A stretch of DNA of 64,000 bases from Rhodocyclaceae bacterium (lineage in GTDB: Bacteria > Pseudomonadota > Gammaproteobacteria > Burkholderiales > Rhodocyclaceae): assembly GCA_013791905.1 (NCBI GenBank), contig VMSX01000024.1:1-64000 (forward strand), read 5' to 3'. The notes below the pieces were generated by a model, which saw only the letters and a list, made by a program, of their open reading frames with translations, did not search any database and was not told the DNA's origin. Positions 42,563-51,609 of this stretch are shown here, piece after piece. Within the stretch, counting starts at the first letter, position 1, and each line of letters opens with the position of its first letter. Position numbers and translations under genes: made by a program.

Positions 42563-43210
42563 GTGCGTATCGGCAGCCGAGCCCTATTCAAGGCCCTAGC
42601 GCTAGCGTTTTGGCTGGGCCAATATTCTCCGGGGATTCAGGCCCAGGGCGAGCCGGCCGAATTAAAGCTGTTCGGCTACAAAGAGGAACGCAAGGAAGGT
42701 TTCAAGATTTTTCCTCAATGGGTATCGGTCATGCGGCGCCATGAAAACGATGTCGCCACGCCGGAAAACTGCCCGGCGAATCTGTGCCGGGTCGCCGAGT
42801 GGCAGCAGTTGATCGCCGCGCTGCGCGGACGCAGTCCGCGCGAGCAGATTGCCGGCGTCAATGCGTTTGCCAACCGATTTCGCTATGTATTGGACCAGGA
42901 TAATTACGGGCAGTCCGACTACTGGGCGATTCCGCGTGAATTCCTTCAGTTCGGCGGCGACTGCGAAGATTACGCCATCATCAAGTACTTTTCTCTGCGT
43001 CAGCTCGGTTTCCCACCGGAGAGTCTGCGCATCGTCGTGGTCCAGGATGCCAACCTGCGCATACCCCATGCCGTGCTGGCGGTTATTTCCCGCGACGATG
43101 TGCTGATTCTCGACAATCAGGTGCGTGAAGCCGTATCCCACCGCAGCATCGCACACTACGTGCCAGTCTTTTCACTCAACGAACGCAATTGGTGGATGCA
43201 TCTGCCATGA
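42563..43210 (+). CDS. LapG-like periplasmic cysteine protease (BTLCP family)
   Basis: 215 residues from GTG, with a hydrophobic signal (ALFKALALAFWLGQYSPGIQA). The motif DQDNYGQSDYWAIPREFLQF followed by GGDCEDYAIIKYF matches the LapG calcium site and catalytic Cys; the His is in IPHAVLAV and the Asp in LILDNQ. LapG cleaves the N-terminus of RTX adhesins such as LapA when c-di-GMP is low, under control of LapD. No LapA-type adhesin or LapD (GGDEF-EAL) gene is in the window. The next gene is a membrane sensor that could take LapD's place. Confidence 0.88.
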   Translation: MRIGSRALFKALALAFWLGQYSPGIQAQGEPAELKLFGYKEERKEGFKIFPQWVSVMRRHENDVATPENCPANLCRVAEWQQLIAALRGRSPREQIAGVNAFANRFRYVLDQDNYGQSDYWAIPREFLQFGGDCEDYAIIKYFSLRQLGFPPESLRIVVVQDANLRIPHAVLAVISRDDVLILDNQVREAVSHRSIAHYVPVFSLNERNWWMHLP

Positions 43211-43271
43211 AGCTCCCGGTCAGCACATTCATTTGTCAAGGCAAACATTGTCAAGGTACACAGGAGGACTT

Positions 43272-45356
43272 ATGATTTCAAAGATGAAAACACCTCTGCG
43301 GCGCGCGCACATCGTTCCCGCCATTGTCGGCCTCGTCCTGCTGCTCGCGGCGGGCGTCGGGCTCATCTTTGCCTATGCCACCAAGGAGCAGGGGCGCGAT
43401 CTCCGAACTTGGGAGACCCTGTTGGGCGCGGCAGCGGATAGCCGCGCGCAGGGTGTGGGTCAGTGGCTTGACGCACAGGCTGCGGTGGTGCAGGAACTGG
43501 CCGACAATGCCTCGGTGCGCTTTTATCTGACACAGATTTCCGCGGCAGATGCCAACGCGGCAGCCGCACAACCGGCGCAGGCCGCCTATCTGCGCAATCT
43601 GCTGGAAGCGACTGCGGAGCGCAGTCGTTTCTCGGGTGTTGCGGCGCAAGCCCGTGTGCCAGCGAACATCGACCTGCCGGTGGACTCGGGGCTGGTGGTC
43701 GTCGATCATGCGGGGCGGCCGGTTGCTGAAACGACCGGCTTTCGGACCGATGACACCCTGCGGGCGACGTTGCTGCAGGCGCTCAAGACCGGCAAACCCG
43801 TCCTCCAGGATTTCTATGAGAACGGTCGGGGCGAGGTCATGATCGGCTATGCCATCCCGATTTTCCATGTCCAGCTTGCGACCAGCCGCAAGGAACCGAT
43901 CGGTGCTGTCGCTGGCGTCAAGCGCGCACGCGACGAACTGTTCCCGCTCCTGTCCCGCAAAGGCACGCTGACCAGTGCGGATGAGACCCTGCTGGTGCGG
44001 CGCGAGGGCGATCTGGTTTCTTACATCACGCCGCTGGCTGACGGTACGCCATCCTTGCGCAAGCGCTTGCCGGTCGCGACGCGCGACTTGGCGGAAGCGC
44101 AGGCACTCGCACAACCGGGATCATTCGGGGTCATGCGCGACTACTCGGGCCGCGAGGTGTTGATGGTGAGCCGTGGCTTCAGTCAGGCGCCCTGGGTTTT
44201 GGTGCAGAAAGTGGATGCCAGCGAGGCCTTGCGGGAATCGCGGGAGCATCAGCGGTTCATGTTGATTTCCCTCTTCCTCGCCGCTCTGGTCGCTACCGCT
44301 TCTTTCATTGCCGCCTGGTGGCATGGGGCGAGTGTCAAGGAACGGAGCGTTGCGGCAGACCTGCGTGCGAAGTCGCGCGAGATTGCCCATCAATCTGCTC
44401 TTCTGCAAAGCGTGACGGATGGCACCCCCGACCTGATCTTCATTGTTGGCGACCAGCGGCTGCGGTTCTGCAACAAGGCACTGAGCGATTTGACCGGCGA
44501 AAATCCGGATCTGCTGACTGGCAAAACCTTGTCCAGCGTTTTTGGTCCGGCAGCTGCGCAGCCGATCAATTCCTTGGTCGAGAATGTCTTGGCGAAGTTG
44601 CAAAGCAGCTCGCGCATGGTCGAGCTGGAGATTGGCGGCACGCGCAAAATCTACTATTCGACCGCACTGCCGATTGCGCCGGGTGCGGACGGCCGTCAGG
44701 TGTTGTGCATTTGCCGCGACATGACGGCAGAGCAGCAGGCGCAAGCGAGGCAGCAAGCATTAATGGAGGGCTTGGTGACCACGCTGACCAGCATCGTCGA
44801 TATCCACGATCCTTTTTGCGCAGGGCACTCGACACGTACTGCACAGGTGGCGGTGGCGCTCGGCAAGGCACTCGGGCTCGACGCGGCAGCGCTCGAAACG
44901 ATCCATCTGGCAGCCACACTCGCCAATGTGGGCAAGATGTTCCTGCCCCGCGAACTATTGACCAAGTCGGAGCCGCTCACGGCGGAGGAGCAAGCGTTGC
45001 TGCATTCACACGTCCAGCGCTCGGTCGATATCCTGAAAGGCCTCGATTTTGCCGGGCCCGTTATCAACGTGATTGCGCAGAAGAGCGAACATGTGGATGG
45101 CAGCGGCTACCCGAATGGACTGAAGGGGGATGATCTGCTGCTGGCGAGCCGCATTCTGGCAGTGGCGAATGCCTTCGTGGCCATGGCGAGCGCCCGTGCC
45201 TATCGTGCCGGCATGCCGGTCAAGGAAACGCTCGATCAGTTGCTCGGCGAGGCGGACGCCCGCTATGACCGTCATGTTGTGGCGGCCCTGTTTCATGTCG
45301 CCGAAAATCGGCAGGAATGGGTTTCCTGGTCGCTGCCGGATAACCGTGGCACATAA
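43272..45356 (+). CDS. Membrane sensor: periplasmic Cache, PAS and degenerate HD-GYP domain
   Basis: 694 residues, AGGAGGAC upstream of the ATG. A first membrane helix at about 14-34 is followed by a periplasmic dCache-type domain to about 320 (SGLVVVDHAGRPVAETTG, IGYAIPIFHV). The second helix lies at about 329-351 and a PAS domain at about 375-490. HD-GYP follows from about 500. GYP is kept (HVDGSGYPNGLKGDDLLLASRIL), but the HD pair is LANVGK instead of LHDIGK and the HHE cluster reads AQKSE, so most metal ligands are gone. Phosphodiesterase activity is therefore unlikely; c-di-GMP binding is possible. It follows the LapG-like gene by 61 bases. Confidence 0.82.
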   Translation: MISKMKTPLRRAHIVPAIVGLVLLLAAGVGLIFAYATKEQGRDLRTWETLLGAAADSRAQGVGQWLDAQAAVVQELADNASVRFYLTQISAADANAAAAQPAQAAYLRNLLEATAERSRFSGVAAQARVPANIDLPVDSGLVVVDHAGRPVAETTGFRTDDTLRATLLQALKTGKPVLQDFYENGRGEVMIGYAIPIFHVQLATSRKEPIGAVAGVKRARDELFPLLSRKGTLTSADETLLVRREGDLVSYITPLADGTPSLRKRLPVATRDLAEAQALAQPGSFGVMRDYSGREVLMVSRGFSQAPWVLVQKVDASEALRESREHQRFMLISLFLAALVATASFIAAWWHGASVKERSVAADLRAKSREIAHQSALLQSVTDGTPDLIFIVGDQRLRFCNKALSDLTGENPDLLTGKTLSSVFGPAAAQPINSLVENVLAKLQSSSRMVELEIGGTRKIYYSTALPIAPGADGRQVLCICRDMTAEQQAQARQQALMEGLVTTLTSIVDIHDPFCAGHSTRTAQVAVALGKALGLDAAALETIHLAATLANVGKMFLPRELLTKSEPLTAEEQALLHSHVQRSVDILKGLDFAGPVINVIAQKSEHVDGSGYPNGLKGDDLLLASRILAVANAFVAMASARAYRAGMPVKETLDQLLGEADARYDRHVVAALFHVAENRQEWVSWSLPDNRGT

Positions 45357-45414
45357 GCACGCCGGAAGGGTCCTATCGCGGCCGCCGCCAGCCAGCGGAG
45401 CCCCGGTAGTGAAG

Positions 45415-46803
45415 ATGCCGATGATTCGCTCGCGTGTGCCGGGCTTGATCTGGCCAGGTCTGCCTGGACCTTATGGTGACGCTCATCTCGCCCTGTTGTG
45501 GCAACTGGAGCGTTCGCAGTGGTGGCGGGCCGATGTTCTCCATGCGCATCAGTTGAGGCAGTTGGCGGTAGTCCTGGCTCACGCCGCAAAGAATGTGCCC
45601 TTTTATCGCGCCAAGCTTGCCGGTATGGATCTCGCGGCTTGTGCAACCTCGGAAGGCTGGGCAGGACTGCCGATACTGACGCGCTCCGACATTCAGGCAG
45701 CCGGAGCGCAACTGCGGGCGGAGGCAATACCCCGGGAGCATGGCCGCTTCCATGAGATTCAGACTTCCGGCTCAACTGGTAAGCCGATCCGGGCTTTCGG
45801 TAGCGACATCACGTCATTCTTCTGGAATGTCCTGACCCTCAGAGGACATCTTTGGCATAAGCACGATTTCTCCGGAAAACTAGCGTCGATTCGGGTTTTC
45901 GATGAGGGCGTCGGCTCGCCACCGAAAGGCATGTCGGTGCCGGCCTGGGGCCACGCCACCGATGTCGCCTGGATTACCGGGCCCGGCGCATTGTTGAATC
46001 TGGCAACCGCCAGCGTGAGTCAGCAGGCGGAGTGGCTACAGAGGGAGGCGCCCGATTACCTGCTGACCCACCCATCCAACCTTGCTGCACTGGTCCGCGA
46101 AATGGGCCCGCGCCCCGCGGTGCTGCCGAATCTCAGGGAGGTGTGGACGATCGCTGAATCGCTCGACGCGAATGTGCGCCGCTTCGTCGAAGAAGAATGG
46201 CAACTGCGGGTGGTCGATACCTACAGTTCGAGAGAGTGTGGTTACCTCGCCACCCAGTGCCCAATGTCAGACCACTATCATGTTCATTCAGAATCCGTGC
46301 TGGTTGAGGTGCTGGATGACGCCGGTCAGCCGGTGAAGCCCGGAGAGGTAGGCCGCGTGCTTATTTCGACGCTGCACAACTACGCCACGCCACTGCTGCG
46401 TTACGAAATCGGCGATTACGCCGAAGTTGGCGCCCCCTGCCCCTGCGGTCGTGGTTTGCCGACTCTGAGTCGTATCGTTGGCAGACAGCGGAACATGCTT
46501 ACCTTGCCGGATGGCGAGAAACGCTGGCCGCGTTGTGGCTACGATCAATTCATGGACATCGTTCCGGTTCGCCAGCTGCGGCTGGTCCAGCGCTCGCTGC
46601 ATACAATCGATGCCGAGATTGTTACCGAGCGTCCGCTGACGGAGAGCGAGAGCGCGGCGTTGGTGGGGATTATCCATGAGGCATTGGGGCATCCCTTTGA
46701 AATCCGGCTCGATTACGTTGCCGAAATACCGCGCGGCCCCGGGGGCAAGTTCGAGGAGTTTCTGAGTGCAATAGACCGAGCAAGCGAGAGCACAGAGACA
46801 TGA
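45415..46803 (+). CDS. PaaK/CapK-like adenylate-forming enzyme, first of a tandem pair
   Basis: About 462 residues; GTG 45409 and ATG 45415 or 45421 are alternative starts. The phosphate-binding loop IQTSGSTGKPIRAFG, the core LREVWTIAESLDANVRRFVEEEW and the APCPCGRGLPTLSRIVGRQRNM segment identify the phenylacetate-CoA ligase-like (PaaK/CapK) family. The C-terminal lobe ends PGGKFEEFLS with the catalytic Lys. It activates a carboxylic acid as adenylate, perhaps with transfer to CoA or another thiol. There are no paa genes near, so phenylacetate is an unlikely substrate. It overlaps the paralogue by 4 bases. Confidence 0.85.
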   Translation: MPMIRSRVPGLIWPGLPGPYGDAHLALLWQLERSQWWRADVLHAHQLRQLAVVLAHAAKNVPFYRAKLAGMDLAACATSEGWAGLPILTRSDIQAAGAQLRAEAIPREHGRFHEIQTSGSTGKPIRAFGSDITSFFWNVLTLRGHLWHKHDFSGKLASIRVFDEGVGSPPKGMSVPAWGHATDVAWITGPGALLNLATASVSQQAEWLQREAPDYLLTHPSNLAALVREMGPRPAVLPNLREVWTIAESLDANVRRFVEEEWQLRVVDTYSSRECGYLATQCPMSDHYHVHSESVLVEVLDDAGQPVKPGEVGRVLISTLHNYATPLLRYEIGDYAEVGAPCPCGRGLPTLSRIVGRQRNMLTLPDGEKRWPRCGYDQFMDIVPVRQLRLVQRSLHTIDAEIVTERPLTESESAALVGIIHEALGHPFEIRLDYVAEIPRGPGGKFEEFLSAIDRASESTET

Positions 46804-48155
46804 ACATCAATGCCGCCACACCAAAATCGACTGCGGGTATTGTCTGGCCCGCCTTGCCTGAACCGCGTGCCGCAGCATTGCTTGCCCTGCAATACCAACT
46901 GGAACAGACCGAGTGGTGGAGCGCCGAGGCATTACGCGAGGCCCAGATGAACCAACTGGGCGCATTGCTGCACCATGCATATGAAACGATCCCGTTCTAT
47001 CGCAAGCGTTTGAGTGCGGCCGGCTACCAGCCGAATAAACCGCTTACGGCTGAAATCTTCGCGCGAATTCCTTTGTTGCGGCGAAGCGAGATTCAGGCCC
47101 AAGGTAAGGCCCTGCTCAGTCAGCAAGTTCACCCTGCCCATGGCAGGGTCACGACAGGCGTTACATCAGGTTCCATGGGGCGCCCGATCACTTATTTCGG
47201 TACCGAACTTGCCCAATATTTCTGGCAGGCATTCACTCTGCGCGAGCATGTCTGGCATGGTAGAGACATCATGGGCCGCATGGCGGCCATACGATCCGAG
47301 CTTGACGATGCCGTGGCGCCAACATGGGGGCCGCCCACCAGCATGGTTTTCCCCACTGTTTCCTGTGCGACCTTAGGTGTCCGAACCGACGTTTCAGCGC
47401 AGCTCGATTGGCTCCTGAAGCATGAGGTGGAATACTTATTGTCTTACCCTACCAATGTTCGCGCTCTGGCCGAAGCCAGCCTTGCCCGGAAAGTGCAACT
47501 CAATCGACTTCTGGAGGTTCGCACATTGGGGGAAATGGTCGACCCGGATCTGCGCGCGCTTTGCCGCCAGGCGTGGGGTGTAGGGCTGGTGGATATCTAC
47601 AGTGCCCGAGAGGTTGGCTATCTTGCTCTGCAGTGTCCAGACCACGAGCACTACCATGTACAGTCAGAAAATGTGTTGGTCGAAGTGTTGGACGACCATG
47701 ACAACCCGTGCGCGGTTGGCGAGATTGGTCGAGTCGTTGTCAGCACCTTGAACAATTTCGCGATGCCGCTCATCCGCTACGAGATTCTCGACCACGCCGA
47801 GGTTGGGGCTTCCTGCCCGTGCGGGCGTGGTCTGCCGGTCCTCAAGAGAATTCTCGGTCGTCAGCGCAACATGGTGACTTTCCCCAATGGCCATCGACAC
47901 TGGCCGAGTACTGGATACAAGGAGTGGTCAACCCGGCTGCCGATCCTGCAAGCGCAGATCGTACAGCGTTCGCTGACTATCGTAGAAGCGAAACTTGTGC
48001 CTACACGACCGCTGACGCCAGCGGATGAAACAGAGTTTGCAGCCATTCTGCACCGCTCGCTCGGCTATCCGTTCGAGATCGTCTTCAGTTATCACCAGAA
48101 GATCCCGCGTAGCGCCGGCGGAAAGTTCGAGGACTTTCTCTCAGAAGTGGGTTAA
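46800..48155 (+). CDS. PaaK/CapK-like adenylate-forming enzyme, second of the pair
   Basis: 451 residues. It is similar in order and length to the previous protein, but the loop is TTGVTSGSMGRPITYFG. SCPCGRGLPVLKRILGRQRNM and the end AGGKFEDFLSEV match its neighbour. The two are diverged paralogues from an old tandem duplication. A pair of such enzymes could activate two substrates or form a complex. The ATG overlaps the first gene's stop, so they are translated together. The following genes point the other way. Confidence 0.85.
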   Translation: MNINAATPKSTAGIVWPALPEPRAAALLALQYQLEQTEWWSAEALREAQMNQLGALLHHAYETIPFYRKRLSAAGYQPNKPLTAEIFARIPLLRRSEIQAQGKALLSQQVHPAHGRVTTGVTSGSMGRPITYFGTELAQYFWQAFTLREHVWHGRDIMGRMAAIRSELDDAVAPTWGPPTSMVFPTVSCATLGVRTDVSAQLDWLLKHEVEYLLSYPTNVRALAEASLARKVQLNRLLEVRTLGEMVDPDLRALCRQAWGVGLVDIYSAREVGYLALQCPDHEHYHVQSENVLVEVLDDHDNPCAVGEIGRVVVSTLNNFAMPLIRYEILDHAEVGASCPCGRGLPVLKRILGRQRNMVTFPNGHRHWPSTGYKEWSTRLPILQAQIVQRSLTIVEAKLVPTRPLTPADETEFAAILHRSLGYPFEIVFSYHQKIPRSAGGKFEDFLSEVG

Positions 48156-48197
48156 GCCATCCCGGCAGAGTACCGGCGGTGGAGATCTTCTCGCTGT

Positions 48198-48941
48198 CTA
48201 GATGGAATCGCCACCATCGATCACGAGGGTTGTCCCGGTAATCCAATCGGCATCGTCAGAAGCCAGGAAAACGGCGGCTTTCGCGATGTCCTCAGGATTG
48301 CCCAGTCGTGCCAGCGGAATGCCTGTCAGAATTTTCTGGCGTTCGGCATCAGGATCGGCGCAGCGGGAAAGATACGCGGCAAACATGGATGTTTGGACGG
48401 CGCCGGGCGCGATGCAATTTACGCGCAATGACGGCGCACAGTCGATCGCCATGGATTTCGTCAATGCGAGGATACCGCCCTTGCTGCTCATGTAGGCGGA
48501 ACAGGACTTGGCGGCGCGAAAGCCGAGGATCGAACCAATGTTCAGGATACATCCGCCAACATTCATGCGCGGGATCACCGCATGACTGACTTGATAGACG
48601 CTGGTGAGGTTGCCGGTAATGACCTGGTTCCACTCCGCAACTGAAGTCTCCGCAAGCGCAGCCGGATGGGTGTTGATACCGGCATTGTTCACGAGAATGT
48701 CGATGCGGCCATGAATCCCGGCGAGTGCAGCCATCAAACTTTCATGGTTTGTGACATCGGCTCTTAGATTGCAGATGGCATGTGGAGTCTGGGTGTCGTC
48801 CGGTTCGTTCTGGTTGGTGGCGGCTGTCGAGACGTCGATTGTGTATACGAGCGCGCCCTCGCGTGCGAACAGCTGCGCAATCGCCCGCCCAATACCGCAG
48901 ATTCCCCCCGTGATCAGCGCGACCTTGTCCACCAGTCTCAT
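48198..48941 (-). CDS. Short-chain dehydrogenase/reductase
   Basis: 247 residues, classical SDR. The cofactor loop is TGGICGIGRAIAQLF (TGxxxGIG), then NNAGI, the Ser of ILNIGSILGF and the catalytic YMSSK, followed by IAPGAVQTSMF. The C-terminus VFLASDDADWITGTTLVIDGG is typical. Asp at YTIDVS suggests NAD preference. It starts 1 base after the phosphorylase-like gene ends, so the two form an operon facing the PaaK-like pair. The substrate is unknown. Confidence 0.9.
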   Translation of the reverse strand: MRLVDKVALITGGICGIGRAIAQLFAREGALVYTIDVSTAATNQNEPDDTQTPHAICNLRADVTNHESLMAALAGIHGRIDILVNNAGINTHPAALAETSVAEWNQVITGNLTSVYQVSHAVIPRMNVGGCILNIGSILGFRAAKSCSAYMSSKGGILALTKSMAIDCAPSLRVNCIAPGAVQTSMFAAYLSRCADPDAERQKILTGIPLARLGNPEDIAKAAVFLASDDADWITGTTLVIDGGDSI

Positions 48942-48942
48942 A

Positions 48943-49758
48943 TCACTCCCCGGCCATCTGCAGTGTTCGTGCGTAGGCGCTGACAATGGAAAAAAGATTT
49001 TCGGTGAGGGCTGACAGGTACGCGTCGGTCAGGCCTACACGCCAACGGCCGCTACCCCCCTCGATAATATCGCTGACATAAAGAATGCTGGCGACGCCCT
49101 TGCCATGATATGCGCCGACGGTCAGGAGGGCAGACAGTTCCATGTCTACTGCCATAACCCCCTGATGTTCCATGTCCTGAAGGAAAGTTGGTGTTTCTCT
49201 GTAAAAGCCATCGGTTGTGGCGGCCAATCCTTCCTGGTGGGGGATCGCTAGGCTGCGCATGGCCGTTTTCAACATGCCGAGACTGACACGATCCGCGGAT
49301 ACGCGCTTCGCTTCCTGGCCATAATGCCTGGAAGTCCCCTCGTGGATCAGTGCCGCCGTCGGCAAAATCAGTTCGCCGATGCTCGCTCGTGGTGGCAAGG
49401 AGAACTGGGGATGACCCGCGGCGCCAACGGTGAGGAAGCGTGAAAAGCCGAGAGCAATGAGTTCCTCGAGCATCACCGCCGACATGGAAGCTCCATGCTG
49501 CCCCCTGATCAGGCCGATAGCTGGCATCTCATTCGACTCAAGCAGCAGCAGTTCAGTGCGAGTTGTCAGGCCCAGCCGGATGACTTGGCAAGCAGATGTC
49601 GATCTTGCCCGATCGATCAGTCCATCGTTGTAACTGATCACGCAAAGGTCCGGAATGGATGCGAGGGAAACACCCTGCTTTTCCAGCATGTAGTCGATAA
49701 ACTGACTTGCTTGCGTAATGCTGCGAGAACGATCCCACCTCTCGGTCATAACCGGCAT
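48943..49758 (-). CDS. Purine/uridine phosphorylase-family protein
   Basis: 271 residues (MTERW three codons later is an alternative start). IGLIRGQHGASMSAVMLEELIALG, FLTVGAAGH and GVMAVDMELSALLTVGAYHG are the phosphate-, ribose- and base-site segments of the PNP/uridine phosphorylase family, with the MExxAL motif intact. It probably cleaves a nucleoside-like N-glycosidic bond. It is an unusual partner for an SDR and acyl-adenylating enzymes, and could be a salvage or a biosynthetic step. Confidence 0.83.
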   Translation of the reverse strand: MPVMTERWDRSRSITQASQFIDYMLEKQGVSLASIPDLCVISYNDGLIDRARSTSACQVIRLGLTTRTELLLLESNEMPAIGLIRGQHGASMSAVMLEELIALGFSRFLTVGAAGHPQFSLPPRASIGELILPTAALIHEGTSRHYGQEAKRVSADRVSLGMLKTAMRSLAIPHQEGLAATTDGFYRETPTFLQDMEHQGVMAVDMELSALLTVGAYHGKGVASILYVSDIIEGGSGRWRVGLTDAYLSALTENLFSIVSAYARTLQMAGE

Positions 49759-50013
49759 ACCCTTTCTGTGGATTACTTGGTGCCTAAAAGTAGTCGAGAT
49801 CCCTTCTCGACTGTTGTGCCAACAGCACTAGCTCTCCGGTAACTGTCCCGACAAATTATCGCAGCTATGACCGTCGTTGGCGACGGACGGATTTTGCAGC
49901 CATCGCCCGGATAAGTGGTGGTTGCCAGGGGGATGCACATGGTGCGGTGCTTATGCGCACCGCCTGCGGTGTGCTAGATTTCGCCCCATTTCAGCGTCGG
50001 CCGCCAAGAACTG

Positions 50014-50823
50014 GTGAATCCAATCAAACTTTCCGCTGTTCTCATCACCAAGAATGCCGCACCGCAACTGCCGGCCTGCTTGGCGTCGCTCGCCTTCTGC
50101 GACGAGGTGCTGGTCGTCGATTCCGGCAGCGACGATGTCACCGTAGCTCTGGCGCGACAGCATGGCGCGCGGGTCATCGAGACGCACTGGCGTGGCTTTG
50201 GCCCCCAGAAACAATTTGCCGTCGAACAGGCAGCCCATGACTGGGTTCTTTGTGTCGATGCCGACGAGCGGGTCAGTGAGCGCTTACGGGAGTCCTTGAT
50301 CGCCGCGCTTTCCGCCGTTCCGCCAGTCCCGAAAAAGGGATTTCCTTCGGTCACGCCGACTTTTGCCGCTTACCGTTTTGCCCGCTGCAACCGTTTCATG
50401 GGGCGCTATCTGCGCCACGGCGAGGGTTATCCCGACTGGAGCCTGCGCCTGTTCGACCGGCGCCAGGCGCATTGGTCGGCCGACGCAGTTCACGAAAAAG
50501 TGATCGCCAATACACCGGCTGGCGTCTTGGCCGGCGACCTTCTTCATGATTCCGCCGAATCGCTGGACAACTATCTGGCCAAGCAAAATCGTTACTCGTC
50601 TCTCGCTGCCGAAACGGCGCTGGCGCGCGGCGAACGCACCACGACTGCGCGCTTGCTGCTTTCTCCCTTGCTGCGCTTTGTGAAGTTTTATGTGCTGCGG
50701 CGCGGCTTTCTCGATGGCGTGCCGGGGCTGGTCCATATTCTCATTGGCTGCGGCGCCAGTTTTGCCAAACACGCAAAAATGCTCCACGGGGGAAAACTTG
50801 AAAGAAATGAGGGTAATGGCTAG
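50014..50823 (+). CDS. Family 2 glycosyltransferase (WaaE/KdtX-like, LPS core)
   Basis: 269 residues from a GTG. KLSAVLITKNAAPQLPACLASL and DEVLVVDSGSDDVT are the nucleotide-sugar motifs, CVDADERVS is the DxD-type metal site, and WSADAVHEKV the acceptor region. This order is that of LPS core beta-1,4-glucosyltransferases of the WaaE/KdtX type. There is a C-terminal amphipathic/membrane-associated stretch (LLRFVKFYVLRRGFLDGVPGL). It starts the LPS cluster; the next gene pair is a toxin-antitoxin insertion. Confidence 0.88.
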   Translation: MNPIKLSAVLITKNAAPQLPACLASLAFCDEVLVVDSGSDDVTVALARQHGARVIETHWRGFGPQKQFAVEQAAHDWVLCVDADERVSERLRESLIAALSAVPPVPKKGFPSVTPTFAAYRFARCNRFMGRYLRHGEGYPDWSLRLFDRRQAHWSADAVHEKVIANTPAGVLAGDLLHDSAESLDNYLAKQNRYSSLAAETALARGERTTTARLLLSPLLRFVKFYVLRRGFLDGVPGLVHILIGCGASFAKHAKMLHGGKLERNEGNG

Positions 50824-50858
50824 AATCTGACCTGTCTGGTCAGAATTGGAGGTGCAAG

Positions 50859-51116
50859 ATGCACACATGGCAAATGCAAGAGGCCAAAGCGCGGATGTCC
50901 GAGTTGGTTAAGCGAGCGCAAAGCCAGCCGCAGGTCATCACCGTGCATGGCAAGTCAGTCGCCGTCGTGATCTCTCGCGAGACCTTTGATCGGCTGTCGC
51001 AGCCCCCGCAGACCCAAAGCTCCCTGGTGGACTTCATGCGGCGCTCACCGCTGTGCAACGCTGACGACATCGTGTTCGAACGTGACCAGAGCCTGACCCG
51101 AGAAGTGTCGTTTTGA
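50859..51116 (+). CDS. Phd/YefM-type antitoxin
   Basis: 85 residues. MHTWQMQEAKARMSELVKRAQSQPQVITVHGKSVAVVIS is the Phd/YefM DNA-binding fold. The C-terminus (VDFMRRSPLC, then an acidic stretch) would bind the toxin. GGAGG is at the right distance upstream. TTGA overlap with the toxin. Such proteins repress their own operon. Confidence 0.9.
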   Translation: MHTWQMQEAKARMSELVKRAQSQPQVITVHGKSVAVVISRETFDRLSQPPQTQSSLVDFMRRSPLCNADDIVFERDQSLTREVSF

Positions 51117-51526
51117 GTTACCTGATCGACACCAACGCGCTGTCTGAACTTCGTCGAAAATCACCCGATTTGGGGGTGGTCGCCTGGTTTTCCCAGCGCC
51201 TGCCAGCCACCTTGTACTTGAGTGTGTTGACCTTGGGGGAGTTTCGCAAAGGCATTGAAGGCAGCAGCGATGAAACGCGCCGCCAGTCACTGCTCGACTG
51301 GCTCGAGACCGATCTGCCAGCGTTCTTCACGGGGCGTGTTTTGCCAATCGATGCGGCTGTCGCAGATCGATGGGGTCGCCTGGTGGCCACCGCAGGCCGT
51401 CCCCTGCCTGCCATCGACAGCCTGTTGGCTGCCACTGCACTGGAACACGACCTGGTATTGGTCACCCGTAACGTCAAGGACTTTTCGGGCCTGCCCGTTC
51501 AGATATTCAACCCGTGGACGAACTGA
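51113..51526 (+). CDS. VapC-type PIN-domain toxin
   Basis: 137 residues from a TTG overlapping the antitoxin stop. YLIDTNALSELRRKSPD, LTLGEFRKGIE and PAIDSLLAATALEHDLVLVTRNVKDF carry the acidic metal residues of PIN RNases. It is of the FitB/VapC type. It and its antitoxin lie between two LPS glycosyltransferase genes, so the module is an insertion. Confidence 0.92.
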   Translation: MSYLIDTNALSELRRKSPDLGVVAWFSQRLPATLYLSVLTLGEFRKGIEGSSDETRRQSLLDWLETDLPAFFTGRVLPIDAAVADRWGRLVATAGRPLPAIDSLLAATALEHDLVLVTRNVKDFSGLPVQIFNPWTN

Positions 51527-51609
51527 TCACGGGTAATCCGACGCTATTGCCACGCGCCGCAACGGTAGCTGCGCGCCTGCGGCTTTCTCGATGGCCTTCC
51601 GGCTGACCT

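Noticed and set aside
43272-45356. Active c-di-GMP phosphodiesterase (HD-GYP)
   Set aside because: The HD dyad and the HHE metal ligands are replaced (LANVGK, AQKSE), so an active enzyme is unlikely although GYP is kept.
45415-48155. Phenylacetate degradation genes (paaK)
   Set aside because: No other paa genes are present and the tandem pair belongs to the broad CapK-like group; the substrate is left open.
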